Origin: Faecalibacterium sp. UBA1360
GTDB lineage: Bacteria > Bacillota > Clostridia > Oscillospirales > Ruminococcaceae
Assembly (NCBI GenBank): GCA_002306375.1
Contig: DBRU01000114.1
Location: 50,386 to 65,258 of the forward strand
Length of the DNA: 14,873 nt
Reading direction: 5' to 3'
The translations under genes and the position numbers were made by a program. The notes beneath the pieces were generated by a model, which was not told where the DNA came from, made no database searches, and was given only the letters and a program-made list of their open reading frames with translations. Positions within the stretch are counted from its first letter, which is position 1. The number at the start of each line of letters is the position of its first letter. This document shows positions 6,544 through 14,393 of the stretch, piece after piece.

Positions 6544-7350
6544 ATGCGGTTGTATGAACACACCCTGCCCGGCGGCGCGCGCCTGGTGGGATACCTGCGC
6601 GACGTCAGCGACAAAATGCCCGGTTACGACATCCGCCCGGCCGTTGTGGTGATGCCCGGCGGCGGATATGAATATTGCAGCGACCGGGAAGCCGACCCCG
6701 TAGCCATGAACTTTCTGAACGCCGGGTACCAGGTGTTCACGCTGTACTACACGGTGGCCGAGACCACCCCTGCGCCGCTGAAATTTGCCCCGCTGCTGGA
6801 CGCCTTGCGCGCCGTGCGCCACATCCGGCAAAACGCCGCGTCCCTGTGCGTGCAGCCGGACAAGATCGCCGTGTGCGGTTTTTCGGCCGGCGGTCATCTG
6901 GCGGCCAGCACGGCCCTGCTGTGCAAAGAATCCGCCCTGAACGCCCAGCCCGACGCCCCCTTTGCCGACGCCTGCCCCAACGCCGTGGTGCTGGCGTACC
7001 CGGTCATCACCAGCGGCGAGTACAGCCACCAAGGCTCCATCGACAACCTGGCAGGGACGGACGAGGCCCTGCGCAAGACCTTCAGCCTGGAAAATCAGAC
7101 CCGCCGCGACCTGCCGCCCTTCTTTATCTGGCACACCGTGGAGGACGGGGCCGTCCCGGTGCAGAATTCTCTGCTGCTGGCCCAGGCGCTCACCCGGGAC
7201 GGCGTGTCTTACGAGCTGCACCTGTTCCCCCACGGCGAGCACGGCAGCAGCACCTGCACCAACGAGGTGGGTTCCCCCAGCGCCCACAACGCGGCCTGGG
7301 TGGGCCTGTGCCTGGACTGGCTGGCCGGCGTATTTTCTTTCCGTATCTAA
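6544..7350 (+). CDS. Alpha/beta-hydrolase, acetyl-esterase/BD-FAE-like
   Basis: Carboxylic-ester hydrolase of the Aes/BD-FAE group, 268 residues and no signal peptide, so cytoplasmic. The oxyanion-hole motif MPGGGYEYCS lies near residues 37-46. The nucleophile elbow GFSAGGH gives Ser114, the acid is probably Asp201 (HTVEDGAVP), and the base is His233 in LFPHGEHG, a complete triad in the usual order. Relatives commonly remove acetyl or feruloyl groups from plant glycans or from small molecules inside the cell. AAGGAGG lies 9 bases before the ATG. It sits second in the operon, 17 bases after the C_GCAxxG gene and 16 bases before the dehydrogenase gene. No carbohydrate-active genes lie in this operon, so the substrate cannot be read from context. 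Confidence 0.87.
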   Translation: MRLYEHTLPGGARLVGYLRDVSDKMPGYDIRPAVVVMPGGGYEYCSDREADPVAMNFLNAGYQVFTLYYTVAETTPAPLKFAPLLDALRAVRHIRQNAASLCVQPDKIAVCGFSAGGHLAASTALLCKESALNAQPDAPFADACPNAVVLAYPVITSGEYSHQGSIDNLAGTDEALRKTFSLENQTRRDLPPFFIWHTVEDGAVPVQNSLLLAQALTRDGVSYELHLFPHGEHGSSTCTNEVGSPSAHNAAWVGLCLDWLAGVFSFRI

Positions 7351-7366
7351 GGGGGCGTTTTTGTTC

Positions 7367-8353
7367 ATGAAGATCTGCTTTTACGCGCTGCGCCCGTTTG
7401 ACGAGCTGGCCTACTGCGAACCTTGCAAAGAAAAATACGGCATTGACTATGTGTGGTGCCCCGACGCGCCCTCCCCCGAAAACCTGCACCTGGCCCAAGG
7501 CTGCAACGCCGTGAGCACCAACCCCTGCGAGGTCACGCCCGAGTACCTGCGTGCCTTTGCCAAAATGGGGGTGCGCTATCTGCCTTGCCGCAGCATCGGC
7601 TACGACCATCTTCCGCTGGACACGGCCAAGGAACTGGGCATGCGGGTGTCTCACAGCCACTATCCGCCCGAAGGCGTGGCCAACTACACGATCATGCTCA
7701 TGCTCATGGCCACCCGCAAAATGAACCAGATCATGCTGCGCGCCGCGGCGCAGGACTATTCGCTGCCCGGCAAGATGGGCAAAGACCTGTCCGGGTGTAC
7801 GGTGGGCGTCATCGGCACCGGCAAGATCGGCCGCACGGTCATCAAGCATCTGTCCGGCTTTGGCTGCAAGGTGCTGGCCTATGACCTGTACCCCAACGAC
7901 GAGGTCTGCCAAACGGCCGAGTATGTGGACCTGGATACGCTGTACGCCGAAAGCGACGTCATCACCCTGCATCTGAACGCCACGCCGGCCAACCACCACC
8001 TGATCGACGGGGCCGCCATCGCCAAAATGAAGCCGGGGGTCATCCTGATCAACACGGCCCGGGGCACCCTGATCGAGCCGGAAGCCCTGGTCAACGGCCT
8101 GGAAAGCGGCAAGATCGGCGGCGCGGGCCTGGATGTGGTGGAAGAGGAGACCGGCATCTGCTACTACAACCGTGCCGGCGAGGCCATGGCCAACCGGGAA
8201 CTGGCGCTGCTGCGCAGCTTCCCCAACGTGATCGTCAGCCCCCACACGGCCTTTTACACCGATGTCAACGTGGCCAGCATGGTGCAAAGCGCCTTCGAGG
8301 CCGTGGACAATTTCGCCCATGGCCGCGAAGAACCCAACGAGGTGAAGCTGTGA
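7367..8353 (+). CDS. NAD-dependent D-2-hydroxyacid dehydrogenase (D-lactate dehydrogenase/VanH-like)
   Basis: Reduces a 2-oxoacid to the D-2-hydroxyacid with NADH, in the cytoplasm; 328 residues, normal for the family. The Rossmann motif is GTGKIG (150-155). Catalytic residues are intact: Arg232 (NTARG), Glu261 (DVVEEE) and His293 (SPHTAFYT); Asp256 also matches a conserved position. The stretch RSIGYDH and the following YPPEGVANYTIMLMLM resemble VanH and D-lactate dehydrogenases more than 3-phosphoglycerate or glyoxylate enzymes. No D-Ala-D-Lac ligase or VanX homologue lies beside it, so glycopeptide resistance is not supported. A fermentative D-lactate enzyme or a reductase of amino-acid-derived oxoacids (as in C. 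difficile LdhA) are the main options. The ATG at 7367 follows a G-rich site 11 bases upstream. Its stop overlaps the start of the next gene. Confidence 0.9.
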   Translation: MKICFYALRPFDELAYCEPCKEKYGIDYVWCPDAPSPENLHLAQGCNAVSTNPCEVTPEYLRAFAKMGVRYLPCRSIGYDHLPLDTAKELGMRVSHSHYPPEGVANYTIMLMLMATRKMNQIMLRAAAQDYSLPGKMGKDLSGCTVGVIGTGKIGRTVIKHLSGFGCKVLAYDLYPNDEVCQTAEYVDLDTLYAESDVITLHLNATPANHHLIDGAAIAKMKPGVILINTARGTLIEPEALVNGLESGKIGGAGLDVVEEETGICYYNRAGEAMANRELALLRSFPNVIVSPHTAFYTDVNVASMVQSAFEAVDNFAHGREEPNEVKL

Positions 8354-9042
8354 CCCTGGAACCCGGCCGTGCCGGCGACGCCGCCCTCAACGCCGCGCTG
8401 GACGCCTGCCCCCGCCTTGGCATGGAGGACGAACTGCCCTTTGTGTGCGCGGGCTGCGGCGACTGCTGCCGGCAGCGGCGGGACCTGGTACTGTCGGGCC
8501 TGGACCTGTACCGTCTGGCCCGCTGGATGCGCCTGCCTCCGCGCACGGTGGCCGGGGCCTTCTGCCGCCGCATGGTGGGGGAGAGCTCCTGCCTGCCCGC
8601 GCTGGTGCTGCGCCCCTCGCCCCGCACGGGGGACTGCCCCTTTCTGGACGGGGGCGCATGCGCCGTACACCCGGCCCGGCCGCTGGCCTGCGCGCTGTAC
8701 CCTCTGGGGCAGGCCATCGACCCGGACACCGCCCGCGTCGAGTATTACATCCAGCCGCCCTTGTGCGGTGCACGGGCACCCGGGCGTACGCTGCGGGACT
8801 ATCTTCAGGCCGCCGGCATCCCCGAACGCAGCGGCGCTGACGTGCGCTGGGCGGTGGAGTGCACCCGCATTTCCCGCCGTCTTTTGGCGGCGGGCGGGGC
8901 GCAGCACCCGCGTTTTCGCCCGACGGTGGGGCGAATCGAGCGGGCGCTGTACTACGACTACACCACCCGGGACGACTTTTACCCCCAGTTCCGGCAAAAC
9001 ATCGCCCGGCTGCACGCGCTGCTGGACCGTCTGCTGGACTGA
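8350..9042 (+). CDS. YkgJ-family cysteine cluster protein (putative Zn/Fe-binding)
   Basis: Member of the YkgJ (UPF0153) family of putative zinc- or iron-chelating proteins of unsettled function, 230 residues, no signal peptide. The cluster starts with CAGCGDCC (Cys33, 36, 39, 40), followed by CPFLDGGACAVHPARPLACALYP in two parts: the CPFL turn near residue 97 and the C-x-H-x(2)-RP-x(2)-C motif just after it. This is the full family signature. The C-terminal 80 residues are less conserved, with an aromatic YYDYTTRDDFYPQF region. The start is GTG, overlapping the dehydrogenase stop by 4 bases, with GAGGTG at 8339-8344 only 5 bases upstream, so the two are translationally coupled. As the last gene of the operon it gives a second cysteine-rich protein beside the dehydrogenase and esterase; a role as metal donor or modifier is only speculation. 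Confidence 0.85.
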   Translation: MTLEPGRAGDAALNAALDACPRLGMEDELPFVCAGCGDCCRQRRDLVLSGLDLYRLARWMRLPPRTVAGAFCRRMVGESSCLPALVLRPSPRTGDCPFLDGGACAVHPARPLACALYPLGQAIDPDTARVEYYIQPPLCGARAPGRTLRDYLQAAGIPERSGADVRWAVECTRISRRLLAAGGAQHPRFRPTVGRIERALYYDYTTRDDFYPQFRQNIARLHALLDRLLD

Positions 9043-9058
9043 ACGCACGAACATGCAA

Positions 9059-9091
9059 AGAGCCCCGCATCCTTTTGGGATGCGGGGCTCT
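9059..9091. terminator. Bidirectional hairpin terminator
   Basis: A perfect 14-bp stem (9059-9072 with 9078-9091) with a 5-base loop, TTTTG, lies between the YkgJ gene and the convergent GGDEF gene. Both sides have only short T-runs, so it may act in both directions with moderate strength. It fills the 66-base gap between the two stop codons. Confidence 0.8.
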
Positions 9092-9108
9092 CGTTTGCTA
9101 TTTGACGA

Positions 9109-10257
9109 TCATGGATCGGCGCTTGCGGCAGAAACCTGCTTTTCGTCGGTGCGGTACATGTTGATGATGCATTGGCCTTTGCCGGCGCGTTTGGCCTCGT
9201 ACAAGGCGTCGTCGCTCTGACGCAGCAATTCCTCAAAGGTGGTATCCCGGTCCTTGGCCAGCACGATGCCCATACTGCAGCTGACCTGGACCCCGGCCTG
9301 GGCCAGGGACGTGCGCTGCACACGTTCCTGTACGGCGCGGGCTTTGTTCAGCATCAGGGTGGCGTCGGCGGTGCCGCGCACCAGCACGAGAAATTCGTCC
9401 CCGCCAAAGCGCCCGATGATGTCGCTGCTGCGGAAATTCTCGTGCAGAGCCTCACCGGTGCAGCGCAGGACAACGTCGCCCACGTAGTGGCCCAGCTTGT
9501 CGTTGACGGCCTTGAAATCGTCCAGGTCCAGGAACAGCAGCGAGCAGGTCACCGGGTTGGCGGCCTGCAAATAGCTGCGGCATGTCTCGGTGCAGGCTTG
9601 CTTATTCAGAATACCGGACAAAGCGTCCCGCGTGCTCAATGCCTTGTAGCGCATCTGTACGCGGTGGTCCTGTATGCGCAGCGAGAGGATCAGGTCCGCG
9701 ATCACCAGCGAAAACGCCAGCCCCGCCAGAGACCCGAAAAGATCGTATTGACCCAGCAAGGTGGGCTTGAAATGTTCGATGGCCTGCACAAATGCGATCT
9801 CGAACGCGGCGATCAGACCATAGGAGGCCCACAGCGGCAGCACGAACAGGGCGGGCAGGGCGATGAACAGCAGCGGGGTAAAGGTGGCCGGGCCGTCCGG
9901 GGTGCCGGCGGTGTCCAACAGCAGGGCGAAGCTGTACAGGGTGATCTCAAACCCCGCACACAGCAGGCTCACGGCGATGTCGGGCATGGCGCCGCGTCGC
10001 CGCAGCTGAATGGCAAGACCGGCCACAAGGCAAAGGATCATGGCGGCCGGCACAAAAAACAGGTGATAGGGCGAAGGCTTCCATCCTGTCAGGACCAGCG
10101 GCGTCAGCAGCAAAAAGCTCAGCAGCAGCACAAGGGTGGCCAGGGCGGCCCCCAGCAGGGTGCGCAGATTCCCGTCGGCGATCTCTCGCCGTCCTTCTCG
10201 GAAATAGCGGCGTCGCGCCCGCAGTTTGTCTTTGGCAAAGGTATCGATCAAAAACAT
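9109..10257 (-). CDS. Membrane-anchored GGDEF diguanylate cyclase
   Basis: Makes cyclic di-GMP from two GTP at the cytoplasmic membrane, 382 residues. The N-terminal half (about 30-205) holds about six hydrophobic segments with no recognisable named sensor domain. It is followed by a short helical linker (RIQDHRVQMRYKALSTRD) and a GGDEF domain from about residue 220. The active motif RFGGDEF is intact (GGDEF at 285-289), the DLDDFKAVNDKLGH substrate-binding stretch is present, and an inhibitory I-site RSSD (276-279) lies five residues before GGDEF, so product feedback inhibition is likely. No EAL or HD-GYP domain is seen in the window. AGAGG lies about 4 bases before the ATG. The gene starts 16 bases after the stop of a hybrid kinase on the same strand, so they form an operon and the two may act together. 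Confidence 0.92.
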   Translation of the reverse strand: MFLIDTFAKDKLRARRRYFREGRREIADGNLRTLLGAALATLVLLLSFLLLTPLVLTGWKPSPYHLFFVPAAMILCLVAGLAIQLRRRGAMPDIAVSLLCAGFEITLYSFALLLDTAGTPDGPATFTPLLFIALPALFVLPLWASYGLIAAFEIAFVQAIEHFKPTLLGQYDLFGSLAGLAFSLVIADLILSLRIQDHRVQMRYKALSTRDALSGILNKQACTETCRSYLQAANPVTCSLLFLDLDDFKAVNDKLGHYVGDVVLRCTGEALHENFRSSDIIGRFGGDEFLVLVRGTADATLMLNKARAVQERVQRTSLAQAGVQVSCSMGIVLAKDRDTTFEELLRQSDDALYEAKRAGKGQCIINMYRTDEKQVSAASADP

Positions 10258-10273
10258 GGGTCCTCTTTTCGCG

Positions 10274-12859
10274 TCAAGGGGTTTGGAGATCGGGCGCCGC
10301 GCCGGTCAGTTCGCCCAGGGTGCGGCACAAAATGCCGAAATCGATGGGCTTGGACACGTGGGCGTTCATGCCGGCGGCGGTGGTGGCGGCAATGTCCTCG
10401 GCGAAGGCGTTGGCGGTCACTGCCAGGATGGGGATCCGGCCGGCGTCCGGCCGGCGCAAAGCCCGGATGCGCCGCGCGGCCTCGCAGCCGTCCATTTCGG
10501 GCATCTGCATATCCATCAAAATGGCGTCAAAGGCAAAGGGTTCGCTGGCGGCAAAGAGCTCCAGCGCCTCGCGCCCGTTCCAGGCCTGGGTCACCTGCAC
10601 GCCGTTGAGCCCCAGCAGCTCGGTGGTGATCTCCATGTTGACCTCGTTGTCCTCGGCCAGCAGGATGCGCTTGCCCGCCAGGGACTGCGCGCGGTCGGCG
10701 GTCGTTTCAGGGTCGGGCGAGGGGGCGTCGGCGGCCGCCGCAAAGGGCAGCACCAGCGTGAACACGGTGCCTTTGCCCTGTTCGCTCTCCACATTGATCT
10801 CGCCGTTCATCTGGGACACCAGGTTGCGGGTGATGGGCATGCCCAGGCCGGTGCCGGCGGTCTGACGGGCCGAAAACCGCATCTCGCGGCTGTATGGCTC
10901 GAACAGATGGGGCAAGAAGTCCGCCGACATGCCGATGCCGTCGTCCTGCACCACGATCTTGTACTTGGCGTACTCGCCCCGGTCCATTTGTTCCACCCGC
11001 AGGTCGATGTGCCCGCCCTCGCCGGTGAACTTGAAGGCGTTGGACAAAAGGTTGTTCAGGATCTGGCCGATGCGCATGGGGTCGCCCAGAACACGGGCCT
11101 GCTCCATCTGCAGATCCACGCTCAGCGTCTTGTTTTCCCGTTCGGCCTGAAAGCGGAAGGGCTCCAGGCAGTCCTGCACGCAGCGGCGCAGATCGAATTC
11201 CTGCTCGTTCAGCACAACCTTGCCCTGTTCCATGCGGGACATGTCCAGAATGTCGTTGATCAGCCCCAGCAACTGGCGGCTGGCCGTGTTGATCTTACCC
11301 AGGCGTTCGCGCACCCTGGCCGGGTCGTCGCAGCGCTCGGCCAGTTCGCTGAGCCCCACAATGGCGTTGAGCGGCGTGCGCATGTCGTGGGACATGTTGC
11401 TGAAAAACGCCTGCTTCGAGATCTCGTTCTGGCGGGCCACGGCCAGCGCGTCCTCCAGCACCTGGCGTTCACGCATTTGCTGCTGCTTTTCCTGCTCCAC
11501 TTCCCGGAAGCACAGCACCACTTCCTGCGGCGCCAACGACTCGTCAAACAGCACCCGCACGCTGACCCAGTGGTATCCGTCGGTAAACAGGCGCTGGAAT
11601 TCCCCGCCGAAATCCCGCACCCGGCGGCGCACCAGGTCTCGGATGTTGTCGGTGGAAAAGCTGCGCAGGAACTCGTCGTAGGCCCGGGGCTCGATGACCT
11701 CGCCCACCACGCGCAGCAGGTCGTCGTAAGAGCCTTCCGGCGCCAGGCGGGCGCGCACGTAGTCGGACCCCTTGATCATCTCATAGGTGTTGGCGCCGTA
11801 GTCGATGCGGTACAGCGCATAGTACGAATTGCCCAGCACCCGCACGGTCTCGTTGGTGCGGCCGATGCGCTGCTGGTAGCGGGATTCCCGCCAGGCGGTC
11901 AAGACAAGCACCAGCAAATACACGGCCAGGATCAGGCCCAGCACCGGGATGAACAGGCGGGTGTCCTGCAAAATGCTGGAATAGGGGGTGGTTACCACCG
12001 TGTACCATCCGTTTTGCATGCGGTACACATACACGGCCCGTTTTTGCCCGTCCAGATCCCGGATAAAGTCGTCATATTCGTCCAGATCACCGACCTGGAC
12101 CTTTTGCAGCAGATCGGCGCAGTAATCCCGCAGGGTCTGCTCGTCCGCATCCAATTCGGTGCGGGCGTACAGCAGCATGCCGCTGCCGTCGCACAAAAAG
12201 AAGGAATCGCCCGTGTCCAGGCTGATCGAAGTGTCTTCGTAATGGAAATTCCGGGGGAAGATGTCGAACCCCAGCACGGTGGACCCGTCCGCGCACATCT
12301 GCACAGCCGACAGCACTGGCTCGCCGGTGACCACGTCGGTGTACAGGTCGGTGAACGCCACCGCGCCCTGGGCGTCCAGGGCCAGCTTGTACCAGTCCCG
12401 CTCGGTGGCGATGTAGGCGGGGTCCACCTCCATGGGGGTCTGGTCCATGGTGTTCAGGATCTCTCCGTCCATGAACAGGAAGGGCCTTACCACGCAGTCG
12501 CCCAGCACGGCGGTCAGCCGGTCAAAGTACAGCTGCGCCCAGGCAAACAGGGTCTCGGTGTCGTCGCCCAGCTCCATGCGGGTGTTCAGGTTGGCGGTGC
12601 CGTAATTGACCAGGGTTTCATATACGGTCAGGTTGCTGTGGGTCTCCTCGGCGTAGCTGCGGGCCAGGGCCAGGCCGGTCTGGCGGGCGTTTTGCAGCAG
12701 GGTACGCCGCAAAAGCCAGCCGCCCAGGCAGGCCAGGCAGACCAGCGCCGCAAAAGCCAAAAGGCTCAGGCGCATGTCGCGCAGCACCGCGGGCAAACTG
12801 CTGCGCCGTCTGCGCGGGCGTGCGGCGCGGGTGTCGGTTTTGTCGCGTTTCATCTTCAT
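10274..12859 (-). CDS. Hybrid sensor histidine kinase with Cache-type outer domain and receiver
   Basis: Large membrane kinase of 861 residues that senses an external ligand and carries its own receiver. Order: basic N-terminus (KMKRDK, RRRR), transmembrane helix (about 31-50), an extracytoplasmic region of some 250 residues of double-Cache type, a second helix (about 301-323), a PAS-like region (about 335-460), HisKA with SNMSHDMRTPLNAI (His491), HATPase with DDGIGM and GTGLGM, and a C-terminal receiver with AEDNEVN, phospho-acceptor Asp783 (LMDMQMPEMDG) and SKPID. No HPt domain is attached. The ATG at 12859 is preferred; an in-frame ATG at 12928 adds 23 residues but would lie at the very 5' end of the predicted transcript and has no ribosome binding site. 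A weak AAAGAG lies 5 bases before the chosen start. It is followed directly by a GGDEF gene. Confidence 0.9.
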   Translation of the reverse strand: MKMKRDKTDTRAARPRRRRSSLPAVLRDMRLSLLAFAALVCLACLGGWLLRRTLLQNARQTGLALARSYAEETHSNLTVYETLVNYGTANLNTRMELGDDTETLFAWAQLYFDRLTAVLGDCVVRPFLFMDGEILNTMDQTPMEVDPAYIATERDWYKLALDAQGAVAFTDLYTDVVTGEPVLSAVQMCADGSTVLGFDIFPRNFHYEDTSISLDTGDSFFLCDGSGMLLYARTELDADEQTLRDYCADLLQKVQVGDLDEYDDFIRDLDGQKRAVYVYRMQNGWYTVVTTPYSSILQDTRLFIPVLGLILAVYLLVLVLTAWRESRYQQRIGRTNETVRVLGNSYYALYRIDYGANTYEMIKGSDYVRARLAPEGSYDDLLRVVGEVIEPRAYDEFLRSFSTDNIRDLVRRRVRDFGGEFQRLFTDGYHWVSVRVLFDESLAPQEVVLCFREVEQEKQQQMRERQVLEDALAVARQNEISKQAFFSNMSHDMRTPLNAIVGLSELAERCDDPARVRERLGKINTASRQLLGLINDILDMSRMEQGKVVLNEQEFDLRRCVQDCLEPFRFQAERENKTLSVDLQMEQARVLGDPMRIGQILNNLLSNAFKFTGEGGHIDLRVEQMDRGEYAKYKIVVQDDGIGMSADFLPHLFEPYSREMRFSARQTAGTGLGMPITRNLVSQMNGEINVESEQGKGTVFTLVLPFAAAADAPSPDPETTADRAQSLAGKRILLAEDNEVNMEITTELLGLNGVQVTQAWNGREALELFAASEPFAFDAILMDMQMPEMDGCEAARRIRALRRPDAGRIPILAVTANAFAEDIAATTAAGMNAHVSKPIDFGILCRTLGELTGAAPDLQTP

Positions 12860-12935
12860 GGTTGCTCTTTCTGTGGGCGCGGGCGGGTGCGCGCCGGTGT
12901 GGACCGGCGTGGTTCCGTTCACGGTCATAATAATT

Positions 12936-12964
12936 ATTATAATGCAAGCTCGTGCGCCCTACAA
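12936..12964 (-). promoter_or_regulatory. Promoter of the hybrid kinase operon
   Basis: On the minus strand, TTGTAG (12964-12959) and a perfect TATAAT (12941-12936) are separated by 17 bases. Transcription would start near 12929, leaving a leader of about 70 bases before the ATG at 12859. The -10 is embedded in a 14-base AT-only palindrome (12927-12940). Confidence 0.6.
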
Positions 12965-13065
12965 GTGCTTGCCACGGCTCTGTGAAGCAGTTTTTTGAAA
13001 AAAATCCGGCGTTTTTGCGTCCCAAGGGCTGTTTGTCCGCCCCTGACATACGCATTTCGGTTCGC

Positions 13066-13094
13066 TTCCTTTTTTGGGGGCGGCATGCTATAAT
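13066..13094 (+). promoter_or_regulatory. Promoter of the NagZ-like gene
   Basis: A perfect extended -10, TGCTATAAT (13086-13094), has only a poor -35 (TTCCTT, 13066-13071) at 17 bases. Extended -10 promoters often lack a -35. Transcription would start near 13101, about 40 bases before the ATG. The whole stretch 12860-13139 between the divergent kinase and NagZ genes holds two back-to-back promoters and no further gene that I can see. Confidence 0.6.
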
Positions 13095-13139
13095 GACGTT
13101 GATCATACCCTGCGGCAAAGAGGGGAAGGGGGTCCGTCC

Positions 13140-14363
13140 ATGACCGATGTGCTGCGCCGCTGCCTGGCGGCTTTGCTGGCGGCGGGGGCTTTGTGCCTGG
13201 CTGCCTGTGTCCGAAGCGGGGACCTGCCCGCGGTTCAGCCTTCGCCCGACCCCGTCGAAACTGCAAACCCGGTTTCTTCGGCTCAGCCGGGGCAGGGGAC
13301 ACAGGACCTGCTCGACGGTATGACCTTGCGCCAAAAGGTGGGGCAGCTGTTTCTCGTTCGCCCCGACGCGCTGGACCTTACGCTGTCTCAGCAGGACATT
13401 GACGACGCCGACGCCGGGGGCGTAACGACCCTTACCGACGCCATGGCCGAGACGCTGGGTGTTTACCCTGTGGGCGGGGTTGTGTTCTTCGGCAAAAACA
13501 TCGAAACGCCCCAGCAGCTTCGCGCCATGACCTCCGCCTTGCAATCGGTCTCGCAGACGGGTCTTTTGATCGCCGTGGATGAGGAAGGCGGCGCCGTGGC
13601 CCGCCTGGCCGACACGCCTGGCTTTGACCTGCCCGTGTATGAGAGCACGGCCGCCGTGGGGGCTCTGGGGCCCGACGCCGCCAAGGCACAGGCCGCCGAG
13701 ATCGCCGCCTATTTGTCCGAATACGGCTTCAACCTGAATTTTGCGCCGGTGGCGGATGTCAGCACCAACCCCGCCAATACGGTCATCGGCACGCGGGCCT
13801 TTGCAAGCGACGCCCAAACGGCCGCCGACTGTGTGGCGGGCGCCGTGACCGGCTATGCCGGCACGGGCGTGGCGTGCTGCCTCAAGCATTTTCCCGGCCA
13901 TGGGGACACCGCCCAGGACAGCCACGACGGCGCGGTATACACCAAAAAAACACTGGACGAACTCCGCGCTTGCGAATTCCTGCCCTTTGCGGCGGGTATC
14001 GACGCCGGCGCGCCGCTGGTCATGGCCGGGCACATCCAGGCCCCCAACGCCTGGTACGACGGCCTGCCCGCCAGTCTGTCGCACCAGGCCCTGACCGATG
14101 CTTTGCGGGGCGAACTGGGGTTTGAGGGGCTCATCGTCACCGACTCGCTGTCCATGGGCGTGATCACGGAGGCCTATTCCCCCGGCGAGGCCGCCGTGCT
14201 GGCCCTGCAGGCGGGGGCCGACCTGCTTTTGATGCCCGCCGGCCTGGCGGACGCCTTCGACGGGGTGATGGCCGCCATTGAGGACGGCCGCCTGAGCGAA
14301 GCGCGCATCGACGAAAGCGTCTTGCGCATCCTGACGCTCAAGCAACAGCTGGGCCTGGTGTGA
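13140..14363 (+). CDS. nagZ: Glycoside hydrolase family 3 beta-N-acetylhexosaminidase, lipoprotein (NagZ-like)
   Basis: Removes N-acetylglucosamine from muropeptides or other glycans, 407 residues. The N-terminus is a lipoprotein signal peptide with lipobox LAAC (20-23, lipidated Cys23), so the enzyme is anchored on the outer face of the membrane. A proline/serine-rich linker (about 24-55) precedes one GH3 TIM-barrel domain. The NagZ signature KHFPGHGDTAQDSH (249-262) includes the Asp260-His262 dyad, and the nucleophile is Asp335 in IVTDSLSMG. It lacks the second domain of the B. subtilis type (about 640 residues) and matches the one-domain form. The ATG at 13140 is chosen because GAAGGGGG lies about 8 bases upstream and the signal peptide starts there; a longer in-frame start would put it in the promoter. 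The glycosyltransferase gene follows after 30 bases. Murein recycling is likely; cleavage of other beta-hexosaminides is possible. Confidence 0.9.
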   Translation: MTDVLRRCLAALLAAGALCLAACVRSGDLPAVQPSPDPVETANPVSSAQPGQGTQDLLDGMTLRQKVGQLFLVRPDALDLTLSQQDIDDADAGGVTTLTDAMAETLGVYPVGGVVFFGKNIETPQQLRAMTSALQSVSQTGLLIAVDEEGGAVARLADTPGFDLPVYESTAAVGALGPDAAKAQAAEIAAYLSEYGFNLNFAPVADVSTNPANTVIGTRAFASDAQTAADCVAGAVTGYAGTGVACCLKHFPGHGDTAQDSHDGAVYTKKTLDELRACEFLPFAAGIDAGAPLVMAGHIQAPNAWYDGLPASLSHQALTDALRGELGFEGLIVTDSLSMGVITEAYSPGEAAVLALQAGADLLLMPAGLADAFDGVMAAIEDGRLSEARIDESVLRILTLKQQLGLV

Positions 14364-14393
14364 CGCCGCGCCCATTGTAAAAAGGAGCTTTGT

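Noticed and set aside
7367..8353. A vancomycin-resistance (van) cluster
   Set aside because: Only a VanH-like dehydrogenase is present. There is no ligase, VanX or VanRS pair beside it, and the two-component system at 1729 is next to a transporter instead.
10226..12985. A 919-codon open frame on the plus strand opposite the hybrid kinase
   Set aside because: The kinase on the other strand has every family motif. The antisense product is low-complexity and His/Gln/Val-rich, with no recognisable domain.
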